DNA from: Desulfobulbus oligotrophicus
GTDB lineage: Bacteria; Desulfobacterota; Desulfobulbia; Desulfobulbales; Desulfobulbaceae
Assembly: GCF_016446285.1 (NCBI RefSeq)
Contig: NZ_CP054140.1
Location: 2,709,501 to 2,773,500 of the forward strand
Reading direction: 5' to 3'
Length of the DNA: 64,000 nucleotides
The translations under genes were made by a program, and so were the position numbers. This document shows, in pieces, positions 26,106-33,260 of the stretch (position 1 is its first letter; each line of letters begins with the position of its first letter). Under the pieces are notes generated by a model, which was given only the letters and a program-made list of their open reading frames with translations, made no database searches and had not been told where the DNA came from.

Positions 26106-28217
26106 TTACGACCTGAACAGTGCACAGGCATCATCTTCCTCACCCAAGCGGCAGGATATGGCCAGAAGTGCCTGATTTTCTGTAGAGAAGATATTCTGCT
26201 CTCCGATGACTCGGTACAGACCCGTTGCCCGCATCACATCAAGAACCTGCTTTTTCAACCCGGAGAAAACCATCTCTATTCCTGACTGCTGTAACTGTGC
26301 CACCAGGTTGTGAAGCATCTCTTCACCTGAAGAGTCGATGAAGTTGATTGAATCGCCAACCACAAGAAGAAACTGAGCCTCATGGTTGTCAGCCACCGCA
26401 CCCAGCACCGCATCTTCAAAATGGGCAATGTTGGCAAAGTAGAGCGAGCCGTCAAAACGAATGGCCACCACTTTGGTTGAGGTTGCCAGATCAGGATGGT
26501 ACTTCACATCGCGAAGAGTACCATCTTTGTAACGCCCCAGGATCGCTACCCGGGGAGCCATGGTACGATACAGATAATGTCCGATGGCAAGCAAAGCTCC
26601 AACCATGATCCCCTTGTCAAGGTGAGGTGCGGCAAGCAGAGTGACTGCAAATGTGACCAGTGCCAGCAGGCCATCGGCACGACTCGCCTTCCAGATATGA
26701 CGAAACGCCCGGGGGGTGATCAGCCCGGTTACTGCCAGAACAATGATAACCGCGAGTACGGCTTTGGGTAAATGGTAGATGAGTGGCGTGAGAAACAGAA
26801 GAGTGACAGCCACAAAAAACCCGTTAAAGACCATGGCCAGACCGGTTTGTGCTCCGGCTTGCAGATTGATGGCAGATCCGGTAAACGAACCGCTGGCCGG
26901 ATACGACTGGAAAAAAGAACCACCAATATTTGCCATACCCTGGCCAATCAACTCCTGGTTGGGATCAATACGCTGTTTTGTTTTACCGGCCATGGCTTTC
27001 GCCATGGAGATTGATTCCATAAAGGCAACCAGAGCGATGACCAGAGCGGCACTCATCAACTGTAAAACACCGTCTACAGTTATCGCAGGAATGCGTAAAC
27101 CGGGCAAACCAGCAGGTACAGTACCGACCACCTCACCGCCGCCGCTCAACCTCAGCACATCCTGCTCAATTTTCCTGATATGCCACCGGCGACCGTCGGT
27201 CCTGTCCTCCGCCGGAGCCATCCCCATCTGATACAGTTGGGAAGACTGTCCTTCCATGGGAACGGTCCGCACGAAGTACAACTTATGAATCCCGCGCATC
27301 CGATGGCGATTTTCCTGTTCAGCCGTCTTGATGTCAAGGCCCATCAGCTCGATTCTATAGCGTAAGTTTGCGGACTTACGGTGATCACCCTCTTTTTCCG
27401 CCTGCCTTAACTGAACGGAGAGTTCAGCAATCCGGCTGCTCATGCTCTCGATACGCTGAGCAGTGGCACCGTACTCTTCAACAAGCTCCCGGGTCTCCGG
27501 CGTCACAACATCACCTATCCGGCCGGTCTCTTTGTGTTCAAACCCGATGAGAGCACTGATCAGAGTCGTCAGGGCGACCACCACCAGCACGCCGGATTTG
27601 GCGAGAAAAGCCACCCGTTTAACCGCCAGCATGAGGACCAGACTGAATATCGACATCGCAAGGGTCGGCAGATGTGTCAGAGGTATGTACCCAAGCATCT
27701 CCCACACATCCACAAGGAAAAAATCACTGCGTCCTTTGGGAATACCAAGGAGCATATCCAGCTGGGAAAGGCCGATGATAAGAGCGGCCGCATTCATGAA
27801 CCCTAAAATAACCGGATGGGAGACAAAATTAACCGCACTGCCGAGTTTAACCACACCAAGAAAGAGCTGAATACAGCCGACCAAAAGGGTCAGCAACAGC
27901 ACCAGACCGATGTACTCCTCAGATCCGGGTACAGCCATCGGAGTAACAGCAGCTGCGGTCATGAGAGAAAGAATAGCCACCGGGCCAGTGGCAAGTTGAC
28001 GGGAAGAACCCCACAGAGCGCCGATAATAGCCGGTACCAGCGCAGTATACAGCCCAAATTGCAGTGGCAGACCCGAGAGTTGGGCATAGGCCATGGCTTT
28101 GGGTACCAAAATCAGAGCGCCGGTGATACCGGCCACCAAATCACCACGGAAAATGAGCCAGGACAATGGGAACCAGGAAAGAAAAGGAAAAATCCGCAGC
28201 ACCTGTTGACGAATCAT
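26106..28217 (-). CDS. SulP-family anion (sulfate) permease with STAS domain and coiled-coil insert
   Basis: A 703-residue inner-membrane transporter. The SulP membrane domain is split: the signature DLVAGITGALILVPKAMAYAQLSGLP and SRQLATGPVAILS lie in the first half, and MESISMAKAMAGKTKQ with DPNQELIGQGMANIGG in the second. The C-terminal STAS domain (about 565-690) has VVAIRFDGSLYFANI and LVVGDSINFIDSSGEEML. Between residues about 229 and 362 an extra block rich in Glu, Arg and Gln, with heptad-like spacing, interrupts the membrane domain. Sulfate is the usual substrate but some members move bicarbonate or other anions. It follows the tandem universal stress gene by 45 bp on the same strand. 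Confidence 0.9.
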   Translation of the reverse strand: MIRQQVLRIFPFLSWFPLSWLIFRGDLVAGITGALILVPKAMAYAQLSGLPLQFGLYTALVPAIIGALWGSSRQLATGPVAILSLMTAAAVTPMAVPGSEEYIGLVLLLTLLVGCIQLFLGVVKLGSAVNFVSHPVILGFMNAAALIIGLSQLDMLLGIPKGRSDFFLVDVWEMLGYIPLTHLPTLAMSIFSLVLMLAVKRVAFLAKSGVLVVVALTTLISALIGFEHKETGRIGDVVTPETRELVEEYGATAQRIESMSSRIAELSVQLRQAEKEGDHRKSANLRYRIELMGLDIKTAEQENRHRMRGIHKLYFVRTVPMEGQSSQLYQMGMAPAEDRTDGRRWHIRKIEQDVLRLSGGGEVVGTVPAGLPGLRIPAITVDGVLQLMSAALVIALVAFMESISMAKAMAGKTKQRIDPNQELIGQGMANIGGSFFQSYPASGSFTGSAINLQAGAQTGLAMVFNGFFVAVTLLFLTPLIYHLPKAVLAVIIVLAVTGLITPRAFRHIWKASRADGLLALVTFAVTLLAAPHLDKGIMVGALLAIGHYLYRTMAPRVAILGRYKDGTLRDVKYHPDLATSTKVVAIRFDGSLYFANIAHFEDAVLGAVADNHEAQFLLVVGDSINFIDSSGEEMLHNLVAQLQQSGIEMVFSGLKKQVLDVMRATGLYRVIGEQNIFSTENQALLAISCRLGEEDDACALFRS

Positions 28218-28262
28218 GGAAAACTCCGAGAATGAAAAAGAACGACCGGCTGCAACACTACC

Positions 28263-29114
28263 TCAAGCCGTCACTACCAAAACAGAGCACCGGGACCGGC
28301 CGATGATATTATCAGCAATGTGCCCTTTAAACACCTTGGGCATGCCGCCTTTACTCCGGTTACCGATCAGAATCATATCAACGTCGCGGGTATCGGCTGT
28401 TTTCAGGATCTGTTCCACCGGGTCACCAACTTCGAGAAGAAATTCGCAGGGGACCGGTGGCGCCGCCTGCTCTGTCAACAGAGAAACTTCCTCAAGCAGC
28501 GCTCGGGCACTCTCGCCCTCTTCCTCTGAAGGTGCCACTGCCAGCATAATAATCTGCTGCAAGGTGGTACAGGTGTGCCCCAGGCTGATCGCCTCCTCTA
28601 TCGCCCTTCGGCTGTTGGCCGAATTGTTGATCCCCACCAGGATCCGGTTGCCGCTTATTATAAAATCCTTGGGCGCGACCAGTACCCGGGGAAACCCCTG
28701 TTCCATCACCTTGGCCGTCATCTTCCCGACAAGCAATGACAGCCGGCCGGCCTTGCCATGCCTGCCGATGAGAATAACATCGGCTCCACGCAACCTTGCC
28801 TGTTCAACAATGGTTTTCTCCGGACTGCTGGATCCAACCACCACAACTTCGAGGGTGACGCCGATATCTCTGGCCATGGCCCGGATATAATCAAAATGCG
28901 GTGTGAGTTTTTCGCGACCTTTCCGCACTTCAAAGTTAGCAGCTGTGATCGATTCAACCTGGGTATGAACGACATGAAGAACAATCACTGTCGCCTGACA
29001 GGCCTGACCAAAAAACATAGCCTCTTGGATGGCTCCATCACTGAACGGGGAACCATCGGTGGCGAGCAGCAGGGTTTTAGCCTCGCCAAGTAAACTGGTG
29101 GAGAAACGATCCAT
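28263..29114 (-). CDS. Tandem universal stress protein (two UspA domains)
   Basis: A soluble protein of 283 residues made of two UspA domains. Domain 1 (about 12-150) starts TLLLATDGSPFSDGAIQEA and ends with the nucleotide-binding-type signature LIGRHGKAGRLSLLVGKMTAKVM. Domain 2 (about 158-283) starts RILVGINNSANSRRAIEEA and ends MILIGNRSKGGMPKVFKGHIADNII. Both G-x2-G-x9-G(S/T)-like motifs suggest ATP binding. It is the first gene of a probable two-gene unit with the SulP transporter, so it may modulate or accompany anion uptake under stress. A 17-bp palindrome lies about 130 bp upstream. Confidence 0.9.
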   Translation of the reverse strand: MDRFSTSLLGEAKTLLLATDGSPFSDGAIQEAMFFGQACQATVIVLHVVHTQVESITAANFEVRKGREKLTPHFDYIRAMARDIGVTLEVVVVGSSSPEKTIVEQARLRGADVILIGRHGKAGRLSLLVGKMTAKVMEQGFPRVLVAPKDFIISGNRILVGINNSANSRRAIEEAISLGHTCTTLQQIIMLAVAPSEEEGESARALLEEVSLLTEQAAPPVPCEFLLEVGDPVEQILKTADTRDVDMILIGNRSKGGMPKVFKGHIADNIIGRSRCSVLVVTA

Positions 29115-29241
29115 AACAACTCCTCGAACAGTCGATGAGTGAGGGGTGACTATACGATGACAACAATGATGTACTGCTCTCTTTCCGAAACAGCACCAAC
29201 TGCTGTATTGCAGTGATGCTTGCCCTTTTGAAGCGATCCGG

Positions 29242-29258
29242 TTGTTTCATTGAAACAA
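29242..29258. promoter_or_regulatory. 17-bp perfect palindrome upstream of the usp-sulP unit
   Basis: TTGTTTCATTGAAACAA consists of two perfect 8-bp arms around a single T. It lies 128-144 bp before the universal stress protein ATG. The symmetry and length suit a dimeric repressor or activator site; I cannot name the factor. Confidence 0.5.
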
Positions 29259-29907
29259 AGGTGATGCTCTACCTTCCAGAGTATCTCTGGCAAACCAGCC
29301 GATAAAAGTAAAGCTCCCATTTTCTAGCAAGATCAGGACGTTATTCGATAATTTCCTCAACTGTTTCTTGATAGTGTACAAACAGTGTCATCGTCAAGCT
29401 CTTTTCATAACCGTACACAGCGGGTTGCTTCAGACAGCATGCCTGAGGTGTCGAGGTAAACAGTCAATATCCCTGCACATTCCCTTGTTGCCCGGGCAGA
29501 TATGACCTATCCACAGGGACATGGCACAACCAGCCGCACGAACCATGCAGCCTCCTTTGCCCCGAGCTGTTCCCATCAACAGGATCATGGTGAGACAACA
29601 TTGTCCAGCCGCTCTGTACAAAGCGTTGACAGAATTTGATGTTAATTTCAGAAAACAGAATGGTTTTCCCAAAGGCAAGACGGTCTGTACGGATCAGGAT
29701 GGAGTATCGTGAATAAAACCAGGTCAACCTGTACAGCCGCACCGGGAAGTGAGTTCTTTTTTCCGGACCTTCATCCACCAGACGATGGCAGTGGATATGC
29801 TGTGCAGAGTCTGGGATGCGGCTATGACGGAAATAAAATTTTTGGTGATACCTCAAACAAAACCCGATCGCTCAAGATCAGACCGATAAAAACAGCACGT
29901 TTTTATC

Positions 29908-29932
29908 AAAAATCCTTATCATCGGGATTTTT
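29908..29932. terminator. Weak bidirectional terminator-like hairpin
   Basis: AAAAATCC (29908-29915) pairs with GGATTTTT (29925-29932) around a nine-base loop. The stem is A/T-rich and carries its own U run in both directions. It lies downstream of leuA on the minus strand. The assignment is tentative. Confidence 0.3.
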
Positions 29933-30058
29933 CTGAACACCCCTTTTTACCGTTAGCCCTGTCCCCCGACACCGGCTCCATCAAAAAGACAGAGCCGGTT
30001 CGGTGCCGGAAGAGCGGGAGGTCTGCAATCGCCGTGCATACCAGCCATTCTCTTGAAA

Positions 30059-30250
30059 TCACTGTATTTTCGCAGCCAGGACAGATGGTACCGCGTCAGG
30101 ATCATCAAAGGATTCGCCAACAGCCTTGCCGGCTCCATCCATACACTGATAGGGAGGGATGACTCTGTGAACCTCTTCTGTTCCAGACAACAGCGAAGTA
30201 CCGATGACCAGAGTCTCCCATTCAAAGACAGCGCTTTCCGTCACCGTCAA
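30059..30250 (-). CDS. Possible 63-residue ORF coupled to leuA
   Basis: A frame of 63 codons starts at a TTG that overlaps the leuA stop by four bases (TTGA, 30247-30250); a GTG three codons in is an alternative start. The protein begins TVTESAVFEWETLVIGTSLL and ends DAVPSVLAAKIQ. It is acidic and mixed in composition, codon use looks similar to its neighbours, and there is no recognised domain. The overlap suggests translational coupling to leuA, but without homologues I cannot exclude chance. Confidence 0.35.
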   Translation of the reverse strand: MTVTESAVFEWETLVIGTSLLSGTEEVHRVIPPYQCMDGAGKAVGESFDDPDAVPSVLAAKIQ

Positions 30251-31944
30251 TGCTGTCCCTTTGCTTTTGCCGCTGAACGGTTCAAGGCACTGAGCAGAGA
30301 TTTAATGGAGGCAACGATAATATCCGTATCCACACCCGCACCCCACCAGCCTTCATTATCCTGGTCGAGAATTTCAATATAACTCACAGCCTTGGCAGAA
30401 CTTCCCCGGGTAAGGGCATGTTCATGGTACGAGTGGAGCACAAAACGCAAACCAAGCCCATCGCGCAAGGCGGTGCAAAAGGCATCCAAAGGACCATTGC
30501 CACTGGCCCGGATGCTCTGTTCCCCTCCTTTGGTCACCACCACGGCCTCAATTTCGGCTATGGACTGTTCCTCATCACGATCAAAATGACGTTTTATCAC
30601 GTTAAAGGATTTCAGGGCATACCCGTTAACGTTGAACAGGTACTCCTTTTCAAAGGTCTGGAAGATCATCTCCGGTGACAGCTCATCACTGCAGGCATCG
30701 GACACCTCCTGTATCACCCTGCCAAAGCCCGGCCGCATGTCATTGGGTAACTTAAACCCGAACTCATGCTCCATAATGTAGGCTATCCCGCCCTTACCGG
30801 ACTGACTGTTGATCCGGATGATTGACTCGTAGGTCCGGCCGACATCCTGTGGATCGATCGGCAGATAGGGCACTTCCCAAAGCCCGCTTTGCGTCAGTTC
30901 CAAAGCGGTCATCCCCTTGTTGATCGCATCCTGATGCGACCCGGAAAAAGCAGTATAGACCAACTCCCCGGCATACGGATGGCGGGGATGAACCTTCATT
31001 TTAGTACACCGTTCATAGACATTGATCACCTTGTTAATCCGGGAAAAATCCAGTTCCGGATCAACACCCTGGCTGAACATGTTGAGGGCCAGTGTAACAA
31101 TATCGACATTACCGGTCCGCTCACCGTTACCAAACAGGGTCCCCTCAACCCGATCAGCACCGGCCATCAGCGCCAGTTCAGTGGCAGCCACAGCCTCGCC
31201 CCGATCATTATGGGCATGCACACTGATCAGGACGCAGTCACGATTTTTCACGTGCCGACAAAACCATTCAATCTGATCTGCATAGATATTCGGAGTTGAC
31301 ATCTCAACCGTGGCCGGCAGATTGATTATCATCGGTTTTTCAGGAGACGGTTCCCAGACGTCCATGACAGCCTCACAGATCTCCAGGGAAAAATCCAACT
31401 CCGTGCCGGTAAAACTCTCAGGTGAATACTCGTAACGGATGATGGTCTCTGCTCGTTCTGCCTGTTCCCGAATGAGCTTTGCTCCGGTGACTCCAAGTTC
31501 TATGATCTCCTTCTTATCTTTTTTAAACACCACATCCCGTTGCAGGATTGATGTGGAATTGTACAGATGCATGATAGCTTCACGAGCTCCCTGGATCGAA
31601 GCGAACGATCTCTTGATCAGATGTTCACGGGCCTGGGTCAACACCTGCGGGACAACCCCTGTCGGAATATGGTTGCCTTCGATTAACAAACGGAGGAAAT
31701 CGTATTCAATCTGTGAGGCAGAGGGAAAACCGACCTCGATCTCTTTGAAGCCGATCTGTACAAGTAACTGAAACATCTCCAGTTTCTCCTCTACATTCAT
31801 CGGCTGAATGAGTGCCTGGTTCCCATCACGCAAATCCACACTGCACCAGATCGGGGCACGTGTGATCATCTGATCGGGCCATCTGCGGTCCTGCAATGGT
31901 ACCTGTGGGTACGGTCGATACTTACGCAATTTTTCCTGATTCAT
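30247..31944 (-). CDS. leuA: 2-isopropylmalate synthase, first enzyme of leucine synthesis
   Basis: A 565-residue enzyme that condenses acetyl-CoA with 2-oxoisovalerate. It belongs to the longer LeuA type (yeast and mycobacterial form): PLQDRRWPDQMITRAPIWCSVDLRDGNQAL contains the catalytic Arg and metal-binding Asp, and VHAHNDRGEAVAA and LFGNGERTGNVDIV complete the HMGL-like barrel. The C-terminal part (about 430-560) is the LeuA dimer/allosteric domain that binds leucine. GGAGG lies six bases before the ATG. The gene is preceded by a complete transcription attenuator with a leucine-rich leader peptide. No other leu or ilv genes are adjacent. Confidence 0.96.
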   Translation of the reverse strand: MNQEKLRKYRPYPQVPLQDRRWPDQMITRAPIWCSVDLRDGNQALIQPMNVEEKLEMFQLLVQIGFKEIEVGFPSASQIEYDFLRLLIEGNHIPTGVVPQVLTQAREHLIKRSFASIQGAREAIMHLYNSTSILQRDVVFKKDKKEIIELGVTGAKLIREQAERAETIIRYEYSPESFTGTELDFSLEICEAVMDVWEPSPEKPMIINLPATVEMSTPNIYADQIEWFCRHVKNRDCVLISVHAHNDRGEAVAATELALMAGADRVEGTLFGNGERTGNVDIVTLALNMFSQGVDPELDFSRINKVINVYERCTKMKVHPRHPYAGELVYTAFSGSHQDAINKGMTALELTQSGLWEVPYLPIDPQDVGRTYESIIRINSQSGKGGIAYIMEHEFGFKLPNDMRPGFGRVIQEVSDACSDELSPEMIFQTFEKEYLFNVNGYALKSFNVIKRHFDRDEEQSIAEIEAVVVTKGGEQSIRASGNGPLDAFCTALRDGLGLRFVLHSYHEHALTRGSSAKAVSYIEILDQDNEGWWGAGVDTDIIVASIKSLLSALNRSAAKAKGQH

Positions 31945-31965
31945 CTCTTTCCTCCATCATCAGGC

Positions 31966-31999
31966 AAAAAAAAAAGCCACGGTTCGAAAACCGTGGCTT
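31966..31999 (-). terminator. Attenuator terminator in the leuA leader
   Basis: On the minus strand AAGCCACGGTT (31989-31999) pairs perfectly with AACCGTGGCTT (31974-31984) around a four-base loop, an 11-bp stem, and a run of ten T residues follows (31966-31975, partly shared with the stem). It lies 22 bp before the leuA ATG, that is, within the leader, which is expected for an attenuator. Confidence 0.93.
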
Positions 32000-32081
32000 A
32001 TAAGGGGCGAATGTCGTGAGCTTGTCAGAACACACCTTTCTCCTCTGCCACGGTTGATCCGTGTAGTCGGCTAAGAAGAAG
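31974..32081 (-). promoter_or_regulatory. leuA transcription attenuator (alternative hairpins 1:2, 2:3, 3:4)
   Basis: Four complementary segments are visible on the minus strand. Segment 1 is CACGG (32059-32063), segment 2 AACCGTGGC (32047-32055), segment 3 GCCACGGTT (31989-31997) and segment 4 AACCGTGGC (31976-31984). Segments 1 and 2 form a pause hairpin, 2 and 3 a nine-bp antiterminator, and 3 and 4 the terminator. Three consecutive Leu codons of the leader peptide (32073-32081) lie just before segment 1. A ribosome stalled there for lack of charged tRNA-Leu would mask segment 1 and favour the antiterminator. This is the classical design of amino-acid operon attenuators. Confidence 0.88.
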
Positions 32082-32114
32082 ATGTGCTAGTGTACAAGTC
32101 ATAATTCGTTGCAT
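32025..32114 (-). CDS. leuL: Leucine leader peptide (29 residues)
   Basis: A 29-codon frame, MQRIMTCTLA then HLLLSRLHGS, ending KGVF with a TGA stop at 32025-32027. It contains five leucines in a nine-codon span: CTA, then CTT CTT CTT, then CTA. The second half encodes antiterminator segment 2. The predicted transcript starts only about ten bases upstream and there is no Shine-Dalgarno sequence, so translation may be nearly leaderless; the internal Met5 is an alternative start. It acts as a sensor for charged tRNA-Leu, not as a protein with its own function. Confidence 0.85.
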   Translation of the reverse strand: MQRIMTCTLAHLLLSRLHGSTVAEEKGVF

Positions 32115-32129
32115 GATTAATTTGCTCAC

Positions 32130-32159
32130 ATACTAAGAGTCTCCTGCTCTGTTTGTCAA
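32130..32159 (-). promoter_or_regulatory. Sigma-70-type promoter of leuL-leuA
   Basis: On the minus strand a perfect TTGACA (32154-32159) and TAGTAT (32130-32135) are 18 bases apart. The -35 box begins 35 bp after the fbp stop codon, so leuA has its own transcript. The predicted start near 32123 is just before the leader peptide ATG. Confidence 0.7.
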
Positions 32160-32193
32160 GCACGAAAACAAGAATAAACAGTAGAGCTCAATA

Positions 32194-33210
32194 TTACATT
32201 TCACCACGTAAAAATTTTTCAGCAAGATCAACATCCCGCCTGGAGCCAATGATCAGCGGCACTCGCTGATGGAGGTTTTTCGGCTCAATGTCCAGAATAC
32301 GACGGCCATCATCGGTAATAGCACGCCCTCCCGCCTGTTCGACAATCAGGGCCAAAGGCGCTGCTTCATAGAGAAGCCGCAACTTGCCTTCGGATTTTTC
32401 TCCGCTCTTCTTGTCGCGGGTATAAAGGAAGATGCCGCCCTTAATCAGGTTCCGATGAAAATCAGCCACCAGTGACCCGATATAGCGCAAGCTGTACGGT
32501 CCATTGCCACCATCGGCTCTTTTTAAGTAATTGATGAAGTTCCGGGTGCTATCAAACCAATGGTCGGCATAGGCCTCATTCACGCTGTAATAAAGCGATG
32601 TTTCCGGGATTTTGATATCAGGATGACTGAGGAAGAATTCGCCGACACTTGGATCAAGAGTAAACCCATGCACCCCGGAACCGGTGGTGTACACCATGAC
32701 TGTTGACGAGCCGTAAATAATGTATCCGGCGGCAACCTGTTGAGTGCCCTTTTGAAGCAGATCTTGAGCGTTGCCCTGGCCGGAAGGGCTGATGCGCCGA
32801 TGAATGGAAAAAATAGTGCCGATGCTCACATTGACGTCGATATTGGTCGATCCGTCAAGAGGGTCAAAGGCAATGGTATAGTTCCCCTCGTAACCGTCAA
32901 GCACAGGAATAATATCGTCCTCTTCCTCTGAGGCCATGACACAGACATGGCCGCACTGCTCCATGCGCCGCTTGATGGTCTGGTTGGCAAAGACATCGAG
33001 TTTTTGTACGTTCTCACCCTGAATATTGGTCCGCCCGGACTGCCCGAGGATATCGGCCAGGCCGGCCATGTTCACCTCGGCACTGATTATCTTACCGGCC
33101 ACAACCAGATCATTCAGCAGACTGGTCAACTCACCGGTGGCCTCCGGATGCAGGCGCTGATCGTCCATAATCTGGCGACTGACGGTGATTCCTTTTCTCT
33201 TGACGAGCAT
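32194..33210 (-). CDS. fbp: Fructose-1,6-bisphosphatase class I
   Basis: Gluconeogenic enzyme of 338 residues that converts fructose 1,6-bisphosphate to fructose 6-phosphate. The metal-binding core is ASEEEDDIIP together with AFDPLDGSTNIDVNVSIGTIFSI (about 108-130). The substrate-site segment GGIFLYTRDKKSGEKSEGKLRLLYEAAPLALIVEQAGG is also conserved, and the family ending with SRRDVDLAEKFL is present. Its class I membership is clear. It follows pepA by about 50 bp on the same strand, and the leuA promoter starts directly after it. Confidence 0.96.
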   Translation of the reverse strand: MLVKRKGITVSRQIMDDQRLHPEATGELTSLLNDLVVAGKIISAEVNMAGLADILGQSGRTNIQGENVQKLDVFANQTIKRRMEQCGHVCVMASEEEDDIIPVLDGYEGNYTIAFDPLDGSTNIDVNVSIGTIFSIHRRISPSGQGNAQDLLQKGTQQVAAGYIIYGSSTVMVYTTGSGVHGFTLDPSVGEFFLSHPDIKIPETSLYYSVNEAYADHWFDSTRNFINYLKRADGGNGPYSLRYIGSLVADFHRNLIKGGIFLYTRDKKSGEKSEGKLRLLYEAAPLALIVEQAGGRAITDDGRRILDIEPKNLHQRVPLIIGSRRDVDLAEKFLRGEM

Positions 33211-33260
33211 ATCGTTCTCCTTGAGCTGTTATGGGACAAAGGCGGGTGCCGGATTACGGT

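Larger units (their letters stand above)
29115..30058. other. Long intergenic region with no recognised gene
   Basis: About 940 bp between the universal stress gene and the small frame after leuA. Short overlapping frames on both strands (for example 29521-29712 on plus, 29464-29856 on minus) show no known domain and no good ribosome-binding sites. The region holds the palindrome at 29242-29258, an A/T-rich hairpin at 29908-29932 and a GC-rich 8-bp inverted repeat at 29971-29999 without a U run. A small RNA or a decayed gene is possible, but I cannot support either. Confidence 0.4.

Noticed and set aside
29971-29999. GC-rich 8-bp inverted repeat as terminator of leuA
   Set aside because: No T run follows on the minus strand, and it lies about 250 bp past the stop.
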